NCBI GenBank assembly: GCA_006538405.1
Contig: BJKQ01000004.1
Coordinates: 1,488,001 to 1,552,000 of the forward strand
Origin: Hansfordia pulvinata
Taxonomy: Eukaryota > Ascomycota > Sordariomycetes > Xylariales
DNA: 64,000 nt
Reading direction: 5' to 3'
The notes beneath the pieces were generated by a model. That model did no database searches and had not been told where the DNA came from. It saw only the letters and a program-made list of their open reading frames with translations. Below, one piece after another: positions 13,701 to 25,744 of the stretch (its first letter is position 1; the number at the start of each line of letters is the position of its first letter). The position numbers and the translations under genes were made by a program.

Positions 13701-14843
13701 ATTCACATGATTTGGGCTGAGACCAACCCCCACGTCGTTGAGCTTATGACGGACCCTTTTGGTAATTACTTGTGCCAAAAGCTCCTTGAATATTGCAACA
13801 ACGACGAGCGGACCGTTCTGATTCAGAACGCGTCGCGGGACATGGTCCGCATCGCTCTGAACCAGCACGGCACCCGTGCGCTGCAGAAGATGATTGAGTT
13901 CGTCACTACCCAGGAACACGTACAGATCATCATCGGAGCCCTGCAGGACCGTGTGGTGGACCTGATCCAAGACCTGAACGGCAACCACGTCATCCAGAAA
14001 TGTCTCAACAAGCTGACGTCGGAGGACGCCAACTTCATTTTCCTCGCGGTCGGCAACCGCTGCATTGAGGTCGGCACCCATCGTCATGGCTGCTGCGTAC
14101 TTCAAAGATGCATCGATCATGCTTCGGGCCAGCAGAAGATGTGGCTTGTTCAAAAGATCACCGAGAATGCCCAGCGTCTCGTTCAAGATCCGTTCGGGAA
14201 CTACGTTGTTCAGTACATCATCGATCTGAACGAGCCGTCCTTCACTGAGCCTCTGATCATGCAGTTCCGCGGCAAGCTCAGCCAGCTGTCGCGCCACAAG
14301 TTCAGCTCTAATGTGATTGAGAAATGCCTGCGTTGTGCGCCGGACAGCGCCAAGGACATTATGGTTTCTGAGCTTCTCAACCCGGGAGAGATGGACCGTC
14401 TCCTGCGCGATTCCTTCGGGAATTACGTTGTCCAGACTGCGCTGGACCATTCCACCCCTGCGGCTAAAACCCAGCTTATCGAGGCCATCAGGCCCATCCT
14501 GCCTGGCATCCGGTCAACTCCATACGGTCGTCGCCTGCAAGCCAAGATTCAGGGCTTCGACAATGGCGACCGCCGCACGAGCGGGCAGAGTACGCCGAAC
14601 GATCCCACACAGGGTCAGATCCCGCTCCGTGGTTCCGCGCTGAATCGTGGCATGGCCAGCCAGCCGGCCATGAACTCTGGAGGTTACTCGAACGGAGCCA
14701 ACGGTCTCAATGGGATGAACGGCGGCCGTGGTCAGAACGCCTACAACCCTGCTACCGCGCCCCCGCAGCCTCCACACCTGCACTCGTACCAGACCTATCC
14801 AGGCGGTAACGTGCACCCGAGTGGTGAGGGCCAGTTCTTCTAG
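10736..14843 (+). CDS. PUF4: Puf4-type Pumilio RNA-binding protein
   Basis: A PUF-family protein of about 1,018 residues that should bind 3' UTRs of target mRNAs in the cytoplasm and control their decay or translation. Exons: 10736-10962, 11198-11222, 11270-11736, 11952-12141, 12634-13516, 13579-14843. The last exon (residues about 600-920) carries eight Pumilio repeats with typical RNA-contact helices, e.g. KDQHGCRYLQKQ, DPFGNYLCQK, NQHGTRALQK, DLNGNHVIQK, THRHGCCVLQR, DPFGNYVVQY, HKFSSNVIEK, DSFGNYVVQT; order and sequence match Puf4/Mpt5 best. The N-terminal half is disordered, with a charged helix after LERKKQEYERLREQ and Ser/Pro/Asn/Gln-rich stretches. Exon 2 is tiny and its 3' limit is uncertain: a donor at 11219 (GTTCGT) gives a natural-looking peptide but breaks the frame, while 11223 (GTTGCC) keeps it. 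Intron 4 is unusually long at 492 nt. The start is MDDYRF at 10736. Confidence 0.88.
11078..11096. repeat. (GC)n dinucleotide repeat in PUF4 intron 1
   Basis: An uninterrupted alternating GC tract of about 18 nt lies inside the 235-nt first intron. Such alternating purine-pyrimidine sequence can adopt Z-DNA; no function is implied. Confidence 0.8.
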
Positions 14844-16672
14844 ACAAGTCAGTCTTGACCCGGGCCATCCCTCTGGGCGGTCAAGGCAGATGTACACGCA
14901 ACCGCATACGATATAACGTCGACGACGACTGGTTTTTTTTTCTGGTACCTTTTCGACAACGCCGAATGACATGTCCGGCATTAAAGGGGCATGACTGGGA
15001 TGCTTAACGACTTGACGAATTTTCCATGGTATTGTTTCCTCGCAAGATTTTTCTGCGACCTTCATTTTCCGCCTCGCCATCGTACACCACGGCGGCCGTC
15101 ACCGGTATCCGGGCTGCACTGTACCACTAATTGTCCGATGGTACACAATTTTCTTTCAATTCCTGCATTTGCCTTCACGCGCACTGGTGTTTTTGCTGGA
15201 ATCAAGTCCTTTGCTCTTGACCTTTACTTGTCACTATGCTCCAGTTTGTACTGTACTGGGCTGAAAAGGAAAAAGAGAAAAAGACAAAAAAAGAAACACT
15301 TCTTTCTACGCATGCGTATTCATCGGCTTCCTCGACTGGCTGTAAAATTCACTTCACCACATCGTTGCGTGGCCTTCGTCTTGGATTGCGCGGGCGTGGG
15401 TGGAGAGGGGCAACCAGTCACATTCATTTGTAATTAGGCGTTTTGCGCTGCGTTGGAATGAGCAGTCATTCAAAGAAGCTACGTCAATCGCTGGGGCTTC
15501 ACTGGTAAGTAAGCAATGCATTGCCTACCTACCCTCCAGCGTTGTCCGTGGGCCAATATAAAATAGTTTTGCCAACAACACATGTTCCTCTACTTCAATT
15601 TAATCTATGAGTGACCTGTGTGCGTGCATTGGATCATCTGGTAGTCATCTGGCGGCAGATCGCCCAGCAGTCCGTTTCATGAGGCTGACCAACTACACGC
15701 AACTGTTTAGAGCAGCCAGGCTTCATCATCGTGCCGAGTTCAAAGCCGCCCAGTACGAGATCGACAGCAGAACAGGGACTTCATATCCGATCAAACTCGG
15801 CGGGTGATGGGTTCCCCCCGACTCCCATGCGGGCTCTGTAGGTCATTGTGACCCTGAAGCCGAAGCAAGGCTCTGCTGATCAAGATGTGGAAAATCGGCA
15901 TTCGTGTTGAGCAGGTGTGCCCGGCGCCCGCAGCCAAGGCTGGATCTGGGCTGCCATCGAGACAATGTTAATAAAAGGCTCTCATTCAGTGAGTACAAGG
16001 TGGCATGACCATAGGGACCGCTCCCCCACGCCGCGCAGAGGATGGTCCGGGTTTTCGCCCTGGCGACCGCTCGGCCCTCCGGGCCCCGTTTCGGGACAGC
16101 CATAGCGAGAAGGGTATCATTGGTGAAGTCAAAGAGAGATTCGGTGACTCCAGTGGTATTGTCGATATGTGTCTCAAGAAGAACGAGGCCCGATTGCTAC
16201 CACACTTTGCCTCCTTAAACCCCCTTTAACAATCATCCAAGCACCACCCAGCACCCGGCAAGAGGGTAGATGACATAGCTTCCGTAAAGTACTGCCTTCC
16301 TGGGCTTGTCTTTCCTGTGTCGATGCCAACATGCCAGAACAGCGTCACGTGCGAGGAACTTGCGTCCGGGAGCGGTCGAAGAGCCTCCGAGCACGCGAGC
16401 AACGATGACATCCCCTGCATGGCTGTTTACCGTGCATTCGCCGCGTGCGTCTTGCCCAAAGACCACCCGGCGAAGATGTGACGATTTGGACGTAAAGAGG
16501 CGCTCGAGGAGGTTTGTCAATCCGTTAGATGATACGAAACCACTTGAAGAGAGACAGGTAGGAAGAGTGCGTCTGCGGGTGCGCACACCCAAGACGCGAA
16601 TCGCCCGCCCGCTCGCTCGCCCGCCGGCCTGCGGCCCCCTCCTCCCCCCGCCTTTTTCGATATCGAGGCTCC
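14844..16672. other. Intergenic: PUF4 3' region
   Basis: This holds the 3' UTR of PUF4 and the 3' end of the convergent secreted-protein gene. T-rich and A-rich stretches near 14930 and 15270 could serve as polyadenylation elements. I see no credible coding region. Confidence 0.6.
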
Positions 16673-17493
16673 TCACTCGGTGCAGTTGCCCATCAGGCAC
16701 TTGGAGCACTTGACCTCGAAGTTGATGACGCCGTACTTGAGCTTGAGCTTGATCTCGCTCATGCAGTGCGAGTCGTCGCCGTCCTTGCACGTGATGGACG
16801 CGCAGACGTCCATCTCGAAGCCGCGCCCGGCGAGGAGCCGCAGGTGCGCGAGCTGCGCCTCGGACGCGCTGATCTCGGGCAGGAGGGGCAGCGGCGAGGG
16901 CAGCTCGCCGCTGGCCCGGAGGGCGCGGCGCGCGCCCGAGCCGCCGCCGCCAACGTCGCCGTCGTCGTCGTCCACGTCGTCCGCCGCGGCGAACAGGTCG
17001 ATGTACTGGCGAGGCACCGGGGTCTTCGCGAGCAGCTCCCCGTCGCCGTCGACGAGATCCTGGGGACGCCGAATGCTCTCCACGTGCAGCCGGTCCTCGG
17101 ACACGCGCAGCACGGCGGTGGTGCCGGGCTCGTCGTCTTGCAGGCTCGGGTGCGCCAGGCTCGCCATGACCTGCAGCTTCTGCTGCTCGAACTGCGGGCC
17201 GCCGGGTGCGCGAGGGCATTGCGCTTGCGTCAGCAGGAACAGGCAGGTTCTTGGTATAGATTCTCGAGTGCCCCTGATCATCTGGATGGCCAGGCGACTG
17301 TGGATCAAGCAAGGGAGGTGGAGGGAAGGGAGGGTGGGCGCTGCTTTGGTGCAGCCCAGAGCGGCGAGTGTTGGTGGGATCGTTGGCTTACCTTGCGCAG
17401 GACAGCAGGCTCGACACGGCCGACCATCGCGGTCGTTGAGGCAGCGAGCAGGGCGATGAGGAGAAGCACGGGCATGTACATTGCCGATGGCAT
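16673..17493 (-). CDS. Small secreted protein with C-terminal six-cysteine segment
   Basis: A predicted 206-residue protein in two exons (17392-17493 and 16673-17191; intron 200 nt, donor GTAAGC, acceptor CCGCAG, phase 0). It begins with a clear signal peptide: MPSAMYMPVLLLIALLAAS, likely cut after the small residues that follow. The middle is acidic, including a run of Asp near DDVDDDDGDV and a glycine stretch. The last 45 residues hold six cysteines in the arrangement VCASITC, SHC, KCSKC, NC, compatible with three disulfides. I do not recognise the family. Secretion is inferred from the signal peptide and absence of other membrane segments. It could be a cell-wall, extracellular or effector-like protein. 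The acceptor was chosen because it keeps the frame and is preceded by a CTGAC branch motif; a different acceptor would alter a few residues. Confidence 0.65.
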
Positions 17494-18923
17494 CTTGAAC
17501 TCGCTATCTAGGTTTCTCAGGCTCGGCTGTGCTTTCTCGTGCCCTCTTCTCTTCACGAGTGAGCCAAATCTTGGTAGACCAAAGAGCACGGCTGATTTTT
17601 CTGCTCCCCAGAAGAAGTCTTTATAGGAATAAGACAACCAACGTGCGAGATGGGGCGTCGGAAGCTGCTCGCTTGACAAGCGAGCCGCGGGCGGGATGGT
17701 GAAAGCCGCGCCTCCGGAGCTTGCCTCCCACAGCCTGTATGTGCCGCATCGGCTCACGCCGTCTCGACATCATCTTGGCTTGTCAGAGGAGGTCTGGCAC
17801 AGTACGCACCCCCTGCGATGATCGAGACAGGCCCACAGTGGCGAGCTGTTCGCCCATCACTTATTCGTGGTACATATCTATTCGCAATAGCGTCCGGCGC
17901 GGTTTTCCTGAAGCCTCGCCACCGCCGGTTTGAGGAAAGCTAATCGCAATGCAGCCTCTGTCTAAGGACAGCAGGCAGGCGAGAAGGGAGTGAGGCAGAC
18001 ACGGAAATGCAGAGGACATCAACGGAAGGCCGGATATCATGGCCCGCCCAAGAAGGCTCAGCGCTGCGCTCTCTGTTCCACTGCACGCGGGCCGTATTGC
18101 GTGGCAAGATGACCCTGTGACGGGCTTGCCAGTGTGGCGAGGAACTCTTGCTAGGGCTCGCGTCGCCGTCGGGGACTCTTGTGGCTGCAGCATTCTTAGT
18201 CCAACGATCCAGGGGCTTCGCTTCGCCTCGCCTCAATCGAGTATTTCGGGATGGTTATAGCAACTAGGCGGCTACCAACGCCTACATGTATAGAAAGCTC
18301 CAATTCGAAAGTGGGCGCCACAAACGAGACCATCGCCCCGTTCCATGAAGCTACCCTTGTGTCATATTCAACAGGGCTGGGGTTTTCAGCCCGAATTGTC
18401 GACATACCTCGGATTACACGGTCTCGGAGCGTGGGACATTGATGCAGAAGCGGGGATTGGTCATCATTGTCAATCTGCAGTCGACACAAGAGGATGTAGG
18501 AGCACGAACGAGGCGTGTCGGTGTCATGCTCATTGTTCAGTTGAGGGGCCACAACTGCAAACGGCATACAGTGCCTAGACAGCAAGCTTGTCATCGAGTC
18601 ATGGCACACACGGCGCGAAGGCAAAAAGCCCATCAACTATGCAAGCACGACACACAGCACGTATTGGCATGGGCTTATCATAAAACATCAAGTGCCTAGC
18701 CGGAAACTTTTGCGTTTCATTCTCGACTATGTAGAGAGCGATGGACTCCGTAGAGGAGCCATCACGAACCGGAAGCAAGCCCTCGAGACCGAAAAGCAAG
18801 ACCTCACTCCGACCCAAATCGCTGTAGACCATTTTTGTTGCTCGCCGTCGCCACCACGGCGGGAGACTAGGTGTTTGTTCGTCGTCTTCGTCATCACGGA
18901 GCAGTGTGCACGCACGAAGACGC
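17494..18923. other. Intergenic, no gene seen
   Basis: Upstream region of the secreted-protein gene and downstream region of eL15, both on the minus strand. One TACATGTA word occurs near 18287. No frame has recognisable protein features. Confidence 0.6.
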
Positions 18924-19841
18924 TTATCGGTAGCGCCACAGAGACAGGGTGTTCTGTCTCTTCCAGGTCTTCCTGCGGCCGGCCTGGGTGTTGTTGTAGC
19001 GGTGACCCTTGTTGAGACCGCGCGACTTCTTGCCGGTGGCGGTGAGACCGCGGGACTCGCGGTGCTTGTGAACGGGGTTGACGATCCAGTTGATGCGGGG
19101 GTCGATGCGGATGGCCTTGTGCTGGGGGTCGACGAGGATGACCTCGAAGTACTTGTAGGTGGAGTCCTGGTTGACCCAGTACGAGTTCAGGACACGCAGG
19201 TTGGCGCAGCGGCGGCCGACACGCTCCTCGGCGGTGGCCTTGAGAGAGCGCTGGTACTTGAGCTGGTTCACACCCTGGTTGGTGGGCTTGCCTGGAGGGA
19301 GGTCAGTTCTGCGCGATCACAACAGTCGGTGCCGGATTGGCGGTGTGAACATACCGTAGGTGGCACCCTTGGGCACGGGGCGCTTGCGGCCACCGCGGCG
19401 GACGCGCACACGGTAGATGACATAGCCCTGCTTGGCCTTGTATCCGAGACGGCGGGCCTTGTCGGGGCGCGAGGGGCGCGAGGCACGGTGGATGACGTTC
19501 AGTTGGCGGAGCTATATTGATGCACTCTCAGCAAATGTTCAACGAGTGTATAGCACAGACACGGGCTTCTCCCCCTCAACCCAGACTCGCTCTCGCAAGC
19601 GAGTCATTGGCAGGCAAGAAGACGGCGTGTCCACAGGTAACCAACACCGGCCGCGGGGCGGGTGGTGTCGGTGCCAACTCGAGTCGGGGTTTTTGGAAAA
19701 GGAGCCGTGTCGGACGTGCAACAGGCGGCGAGGGCGAGGGCGGGCTCAACATACTTCCCAGCAGCGAACGCGGAGCAGGAAACGGAGGACATCCGACTGC
19801 TTCTTCTTCTGAAGCTCTTCGACGTACTTGAGGGCACCCAT
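18924..19841 (-). CDS. RPL15: 60S ribosomal protein eL15
   Basis: Large-subunit ribosomal protein eL15, 203 residues, the usual length. Exons 19755-19841, 19355-19511 and 18924-19291; both introns have GTATGT donors (the first is 243 nt, the second 63 nt). The protein starts [17 protein letters not shown] and continues [19 protein letters not shown] across the first junction and [18 protein letters not shown] across the second; it ends [17 protein letters not shown]. These are signature eL15 segments throughout. The protein is highly basic and would be incorporated into pre-60S particles in the nucleolus. A CAG acceptor ends at 19847, just upstream of the ATG, so a 5'-UTR intron is likely, as is common in fungal ribosomal-protein genes. 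An AT-rich core (GCGAATTTTGTGC, 20166-20178) sits in the upstream region. Confidence 0.97.
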
Positions 19842-20564
19842 CTTGTCTGGAATTGCGAAACGCACGAGACCGTCAGTATGTGTGTCTTGTCAATCCTGAC
19901 GACGGGCTGATGCGAAGCAGAGGACAGGGAGGGACCGAGGAGCAATACACACCAGGTTGGAAGTGGTGACCTGCAACAATGGATGGTTAGTCGTCGGTGG
20001 TGGGTGAGTAGGCGGCGGGTTGGTGAAGGACTGGGAAATTTGTCTCGATGGCCGTTACGAGAAAGTCCTTCTGGCGCAGCCCCAGCAGAGAGCGAATCCA
20101 CCGCTGGATTTGCGCCGAGGGCCCGCCCACGCACCAGCCCGCCCATGCCCAGCCCCAGTAAATTTGCGAATTTTGTGCGGGTGGGCTGGTTTTCGAAAAT
20201 TAAGCGATTTGGTGTGTCTCTGACAGAAGGGGTCTAGCCTGTTGCTGGCCTACCGCGCCACAAATAGCTAGCGGGCTTGGCTTGGCTTGTGGCCATCGCC
20301 GGCGATTACGCTCCCCAGGATGTGGCGGTGCACTCTTATGAACCACCCGTGTCCGGACAATTACTACATGTATGTATCGTGCGATTGAATGCCATGATTG
20401 CATCCTTGTTCTGATGAAATGGGGTTTCCCTCAAAACTTCTGGTGTCAATTATCTACCTGATGAGCGATCTAGTAAACCTCCCGTTGGAATCGTCCCCAA
20501 GCAAGGCAATCCGATTACTACATCGGAATGACTTGTGCAAAAATCGGCTGATCTCATCGTTGCC
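19842..20564. other. Promoter and 5' leader of RPL15
   Basis: The first part probably holds 5'-UTR exon and intron sequence of RPL15 (acceptor ending at 19847; possible donor GTGTGT near 19950). One TACATGTA word lies near 20367. The remainder is the 3' flank of the coiled-coil gene. No coding region is seen. Confidence 0.55.
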
Positions 20565-21366
20565 TCAATGATGAGCGCGCTCATCATCACCAGAACCTAC
20601 CAGTCTGCGCACGAGAGGCGCAATGGCACGAAGCTGCTCCGATGCAACGGCTCCCCAGGTGTCCTCCTCTTTGATGGCTTTGCGACTCTGAAAGAGCATG
20701 GCCATGGCCATCTCATCCCGCTCCCCCTGAGTGCGGCCGTTCTCGTTGCGCTGTGAGGGAGGGTTCCGGCTCAGTAGACTCTCGACCAATGCTTCGCCGT
20801 GGATGCGCCCGCACTCAAGCAGAGATTTCATCTCGTCTCTGTCACGCCGCCACTGCACCAGCGGTGACTTGATATTCCTTCGGCCAAGCTGCGCTTCCCC
20901 GTCACTGAATGCCCTGAGCAAGTCGTGAGCTTCTTTTATGACCTCTTGAACTCTGCCAACCAGTTCCTTGTTGCTCTCGGCGCTAGATATTGTGCCGTAA
21001 TCGGTGGCAGGGGTCTGAGGTGGTCGTTTTTTGCCGTCTCTATGATCGCATCAGCTTATAGACTGGATACTGCGTCTAGATTAGATCACTCACAGCTGCC
21101 GTTGCATTTCTGCGGCGTCTTCTTTGATCTCGCTGGTCTTTTCTTTGAGTCTGCGGTTGAAATCCTTGAGCAAGTTCCTCGAAGTTTCGACTTGCTTCGC
21201 GTTGTTGCTCCCTAATAATTGTGTGGCATTTGCCAAAAGAAGTCTGCAACGAAGGTCAGCTAGGTGTGGGCTTCTGATGGTGGTCCAATAGAGCATCTTT
21301 ACCCCTCGCTACCGCCACCAGACTCTATCTGGGCAGACTTGGGTTTCTTTTGGGGCGGGCGGGCCG

Positions 21367-21399
<33 letters not shown>

Positions 21400-21565
21400 T
21401 CTGGCTTTCTCGCCGTTGTCGCCTTCTGGTGCGTGGATCGCCCGGGGCATCCGTCTCGTCTTCGGCAAGGGAGTACGAGGCATCAGCCGCCATGTCGAAC
21501 GCCGTAGAGTTTTCAGAAGCCTCACGCTCTGGGGGCGCCTTTCTCTTGGCTGATTTCCTCGGCAT
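20565..21565 (-). CDS. Unknown basic poly-Q / coiled-coil protein
   Basis: A predicted 295-residue protein from three exons: 21303-21565, 21094-21243 and 20565-21039. Both introns are short (59 and 54 nt), have GTAAAG/GTGAGT donors and keep frame. The N-terminus MPRKSAKRKAPPERE is strongly basic and nuclear-localisation-like. Residues about 57-66 are ten consecutive glutamines, followed by basic and proline residues (PPQKKPK). Exon 2 encodes a probable coiled coil (SRNLLKDFNRRLKEKTSEI). The C-terminal half is helical and charged, with ELVGRVQEVIKEAHDLLRAF and SPLVQWRRDRDEMKSLLE. I do not recognise a family. It lies 654 bp downstream of the CENP-C gene on the same strand, which makes a chromosomal or kinetochore role imaginable but is not evidence for one. 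Start chosen at the first ATG giving the basic tail. Confidence 0.72.
21368..21397 (-). repeat. CAG repeat encoding ten glutamines
   Basis: On the coding (minus) strand nine CAG codons and one CAA encode Q10 in the coiled-coil protein. The near-pure CAG array is likely length-polymorphic between strains. Confidence 0.85.
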
Positions 21566-22219
21566 CTTCGGGACAGAGAGAGGTTCTTCAATTGCTGCGA
21601 GTCCCGAAGGGATGAGGCAGGGAGACTGTCCCAGCCTGATCTGGTCTTGCGAGAAACAAGAGTCCCGGCGGACCATGGCATCTTCCCAAGAGGAGGTGAA
21701 AGGGCCAAATCGAAGAAGCAAGGCAGGTGCGACCGACAAAGAGGTGAAGGTACACCGTCTGTCTGTCGCGCAAGACGCGGCAGTTGCATATCGCGCAGGG
21801 GGGTTGCGCCTTCCGCCTTACAGTGCTGATCGATGCTCGTAAAAGGCACCACGTGCACATTCTAGACTCCAGATTGATCATCACGAGCAGCCTTCAGTTA
21901 CTTGATATTCAGGGCGGTTGAAACTTGCTTCCGGCCAAGCGTGCAAAACTTGATAACTTGGGATCATAATGACATTCAACGATCAGTAGCAGATTTGAAG
22001 TTCAAAACCAAAAACATCGTGGTATACCCTCGCGCGCATATTTGGCCTGACCTGACCAAGTGCGCCATGAACCCATCAGACATCCACGCGGAACAAACGC
22101 CTTATAGTTTTGGTACTGAGAGGCCTCTGCCAGGGTTCTGCCTCCCCTGATTCGGCTTCTGCCCTTAAGCTTTGTACCGAATGACAGACATGCGTAACAA
22201 GATCGTCGTGTAGCCTCTC
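21566..22219. other. Intergenic between coiled-coil gene and CENP-C
   Basis: 654 bp that must hold the 3' UTR of CENP-C and the promoter of the coiled-coil gene. No further gene seen. Confidence 0.55.
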
Positions 22220-24354
22220 TTATAGCACCTGGCTCTGAGGTGCTGACTCGACCCGTACCTCGGCACCCTGGCAGAAAAACAGCAACGCCGTCGTGTCCTC
22301 TTCATTGGCGATGCTGTATTGGTTTCCTGAATTTTGGGATTAGTCTTCTCTTCGAACCCAGACGGACTTGCGCGGATGGGACATACCTCTGGGGATAAAG
22401 AACATGCCGCCCTTGGCAATGCGGAACTCGTTGTCGGCGACCGTCACTTCCACAGCACCCTCAGATACAAAGAAAGCCAACTGCATCTTACGCGAGTTTT
22501 TCCTGCTCTTCTCCGCGCCGCTCGGCAGTTCCAAGAGGCCGGCGCCGAAGAAGCTGTTGGATAGAACCTTGGCGAATCTGAAATTGGCGCCCTTTACCTC
22601 CTTGTACGGGATGGCCGCCTGTGAAACCGCAATCTCCTTGTCGGTGAGCTCGGCTTCATCTTCTGCCGGCGGATCTGTCTCATACTCAGGGTACCAGGCT
22701 TTGCAGGGCCCCTCGATGTGACCAATATCCATTTCCCAGTCATCTCGCTTGATAGGCTCCTCTTCGGGAACATGCTTCTTGGGCCGGCCCTTGCCGGCAG
22801 CAGCGGGTCGGCCACGCGGACCGCGTTTGGTAGTTTGCGGCGCTTCGTCCTGGTAGCGAATGACGCCCTTGATATTCTTGGTGACAAAGTGCCCCTTCTT
22901 ATCATCGTGGACGTCCACATTGTCATCGAACTCGTAGCGCTCATTCTTCCAAAAGTCCAAAGGCCTGACCGACGTCCTTCCAGATCGCGTCGTGAGAATG
23001 CCATCAGCATCGTCGCGACGCATGCTGACCAGACCCCGGGCCTTGGGTAGAGGAGGTCCCCGCTGTATCCCGGGCGAGTCAACATCGTTTTTGACCATAG
23101 ACTTGGGCTTGCGTCCTGGCTTGCCCTTCGGAGGAGCGGCGGGGGCTGCGGGGGCAGGAGACGGGTCGGCGACTCGGCGCTTGCGCGGCTCATCGTCTGC
23201 GGCGTCTTGTTTCCGCTTCTGAGGTTTGGAAGTGGCACTCGGTTTCGCCGGAGGCGCAGCGCCGGCCTTTGGACGCCCTCTGGCCGGTTTCGGGTTCTTG
23301 GGCTGAACCGCTGCGACGGGGTTCTCGTCGGCTTCATCTTGTGATCCTTCGGGCTCTGACACTTCCGCTGGCGGGGGGCTCTTAGGCTTGCGACCGCGAG
23401 GGGCTTTCTTGACAGGTTGTGGCTCCTCCTCATCTTCCTCAACGGGTGGCAAGCTCTTGGGCTTGCGCCCTTGGGGCGCTTTCTTCACTGGAGGTAGCGG
23501 CTCAGGCTCTTCCTCCTCCTCCTCTTCCTCATCATCTGGCTGGTGCTGATTGTAATCGACCTCGTCTCCCGCATCCACAATATCCACTGGCTCCTCATCT
23601 TCAGAATACTCTTCTTCAATCGTTTGGCGGGGGCGTTGGCTCGTCTTGGGAGGGGGGCGAGAGTTGGTTTCGGTTTCCGAGTCGTCGCCAGTACGGCCTT
23701 TCCGAGGACCGCCATTGGGCTTAGCAGAGGCGGGCCTCATCTGAGAGTGAGTTTGAGGCTGGGAGTGGGCTGAGGCCGAAAAGTCGAGTTTGCGCTTGAC
23801 TTGCTTGCCGGGGCTACGACCGGCCGGCTCATATACAGCACCACGAACTGGAGAAGAAGTTGGCCCCAGATGAGGATTCTGGCGAGCAGGTGATTGCAGG
23901 TGAGTTTTGATGGGGGAGCGAGAACGGGGCAAAGAGGGGCGGCTTTGGCCTTGGAGTTTGCGGATAGTAGCCGGACCAGCTTCGGAGCCTTGGGTAATTG
24001 TAAGCGGAGGGGCGAACGATTCGGGAAAGGCGCACCACGACATACCATCATCCAGCTCCATGTCCTCGCCATCGTCACTTTCCGAATCATCGGCGTGTAC
24101 GGGTTGGGTGTTGGGTCTCTGGGGGAACGTCCTCTCGGGCGTGGGGGACGAGAAGAGCTTCTCGTGATCCTCGAAGCCATGTTCGTCTCTCGCGCCAGTC
24201 TCGAGGGTGACGCCAGTCTTTCTTGGGGAGGGTTAGAGACAAGACCGAACGGGGGAGTTGAGATCATGGCCTACCTTCCAGCCTGGCCGAGGCGATAGAG
24301 CTGCTCGGGCTGTGACTGAGTCTGGCGGCGAGGGCCGCTTCCCCTCGGCGCCAT
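22220..24354 (-). CDS. MIF2: Centromere protein CENP-C / Mif2
   Basis: Inner-kinetochore protein of 673 residues linking CENP-A nucleosomes to the outer kinetochore. Exons 24275-24354, 22387-24221, 22220-22326. The N-terminus reads MAPRGSGPRRQTQSQPEQLY and, across intron 1, RKTGVTLETGARDEHGFE, the conserved Mif2 N-terminal segment that in relatives contacts the Mis12 complex. A long disordered acidic/basic middle contains repeated GRKPKS AT-hook-like motifs. The CENP-C motif GRTSVRPLDFWKNER (residues about 436-451) contacts histone H2A/H2B and the CENP-A tail in relatives. The last 100 residues form the cupin dimerisation domain (NFRFAKVLSNSFFGAGLLEL ... FFIPRG|NQYSIANEED ... LLFFCQG). Intron 1 uses an AAG acceptor (CCCCAAG) after a TCTAAC branch site; the final intron has GTATGT/TTCAG. 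The gene is divergent from RNase H2A. Confidence 0.95.
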
Positions 24355-25744
24355 GCTGGGATGTTGCGCGTCGCCTCGCGTGGCGCAACCAATTGCCGGG
24401 TGGTTTGGCTAAAGCAGGATGGCTGTGGCACTGATCGCGGCGAGGCAACGTCAGTCGAGGCGCTGTGTGTGACCCCAAGACTCGACTAAGCGCGCAATAT
24501 GTCAAGCGCGGGTGGCAAATGCGCGACGAGCAGAGCGCGCTATGATGGTGGACGAGACGTGACGGGATGATGGGGGGCGTTGCGCGCGTAGGAGGGAAAC
24601 AGTTGTATGGCGCGAGGAACTCGATTGAGGTCGGATTGGATGGCGCGACGAGATCAGGGCGCGGACAAGTGGCTGGTACCTGCCGGCGTCAACCGTGATT
24701 GTAGGTGGTGTTGAGTGCGAATACCCGACCTGGGAAACGAGCAGGAGGGGAGGCGGGAGCCGCGACGCGTTGAATATAGGTACATAACCTCGCAGGGCAT
24801 CAACAGTAAAGGCCAGTGCTTGCCGCATGCGGATGGGCAGCCATAGATACGTGCACAGTACTTTGTTGCAGCTTACTGGCACATTTTGGGTACTTGAATA
24901 GGTAGCGCTCTTCTCGTACTCCATAGCCGTCAGTGGGAACTATTCCCGCAGAAAAGCCACTCCTAGGTACTCGCTTCTTCCACAAGAGAGGGTGTCCTGC
25001 CAATTGTCTACAAGTACTTTCATAGTTCTCTAATTAGATCCATCCAATGCCCAATGCACCCGCGAACCCGCTTTGTCCAGCTCCAGCTAGCACCCACCGG
25101 TCGTTCCCGCCGTCTCCCTAAGTGCCTAATCGTACCCCAAAGCGGTCTTCTAGGGAACGCGCCCCAGGCTGATTTACGCGTCATTGTTCGCGTTGCACCA
25201 CACTACTTCACTCTACCCACCCGATCTGTCGCGCCTCCTCAGGTTATGGACGCCGTACTGAAAGTAGGAGTGCATCGTATCTTGAGAGTGTGAAGCCCGC
25301 TATACAGCACAGAGCATTGGATCCTATGAACTCGGTTATGTATCAAAAGAGCCCGCGGTCGACGGAGCCGATGTGGGCATCTGTGAACTGGTCCCGGGCT
25401 TATTACTCGTAGACCTGCCGGTGGTGTCTGGCTTTTACTCCGTACTCGTAGAGGGGAGGCGCGCTTGGCCAGCGACCGCGACGCGTCGCAACTTTGGAAA
25501 CCCATCAGCGTAGGGACTTTTATTGACCTGACTCGGTACCTTACCTGTACCTATTCACACCCGAGTCTCATAAACGATATCGCCAGCTCGTTACAACTCG
25601 TGCCAGGTCAATCATCTTGGAACCGGCAGCATCTTCCATCCCGAACTTCGAATTGTGTTACAGCGACCGCGCACGTCTCTCATCACCTCGCGTTTCCCGC
25701 CCATCGACCTCCACCCGCACCCTTCGCCCCGCGCCCGCGACAAG
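24355..25744. promoter_or_regulatory. Divergent promoter region between MIF2 and RNH201
   Basis: 1.39 kb separates the two start codons. It contains two TACTCGTA words (25404-25411 and 25443-25450) close to the RNase H2A side. No gene is seen; short frames on both strands lack protein features. Confidence 0.5.
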
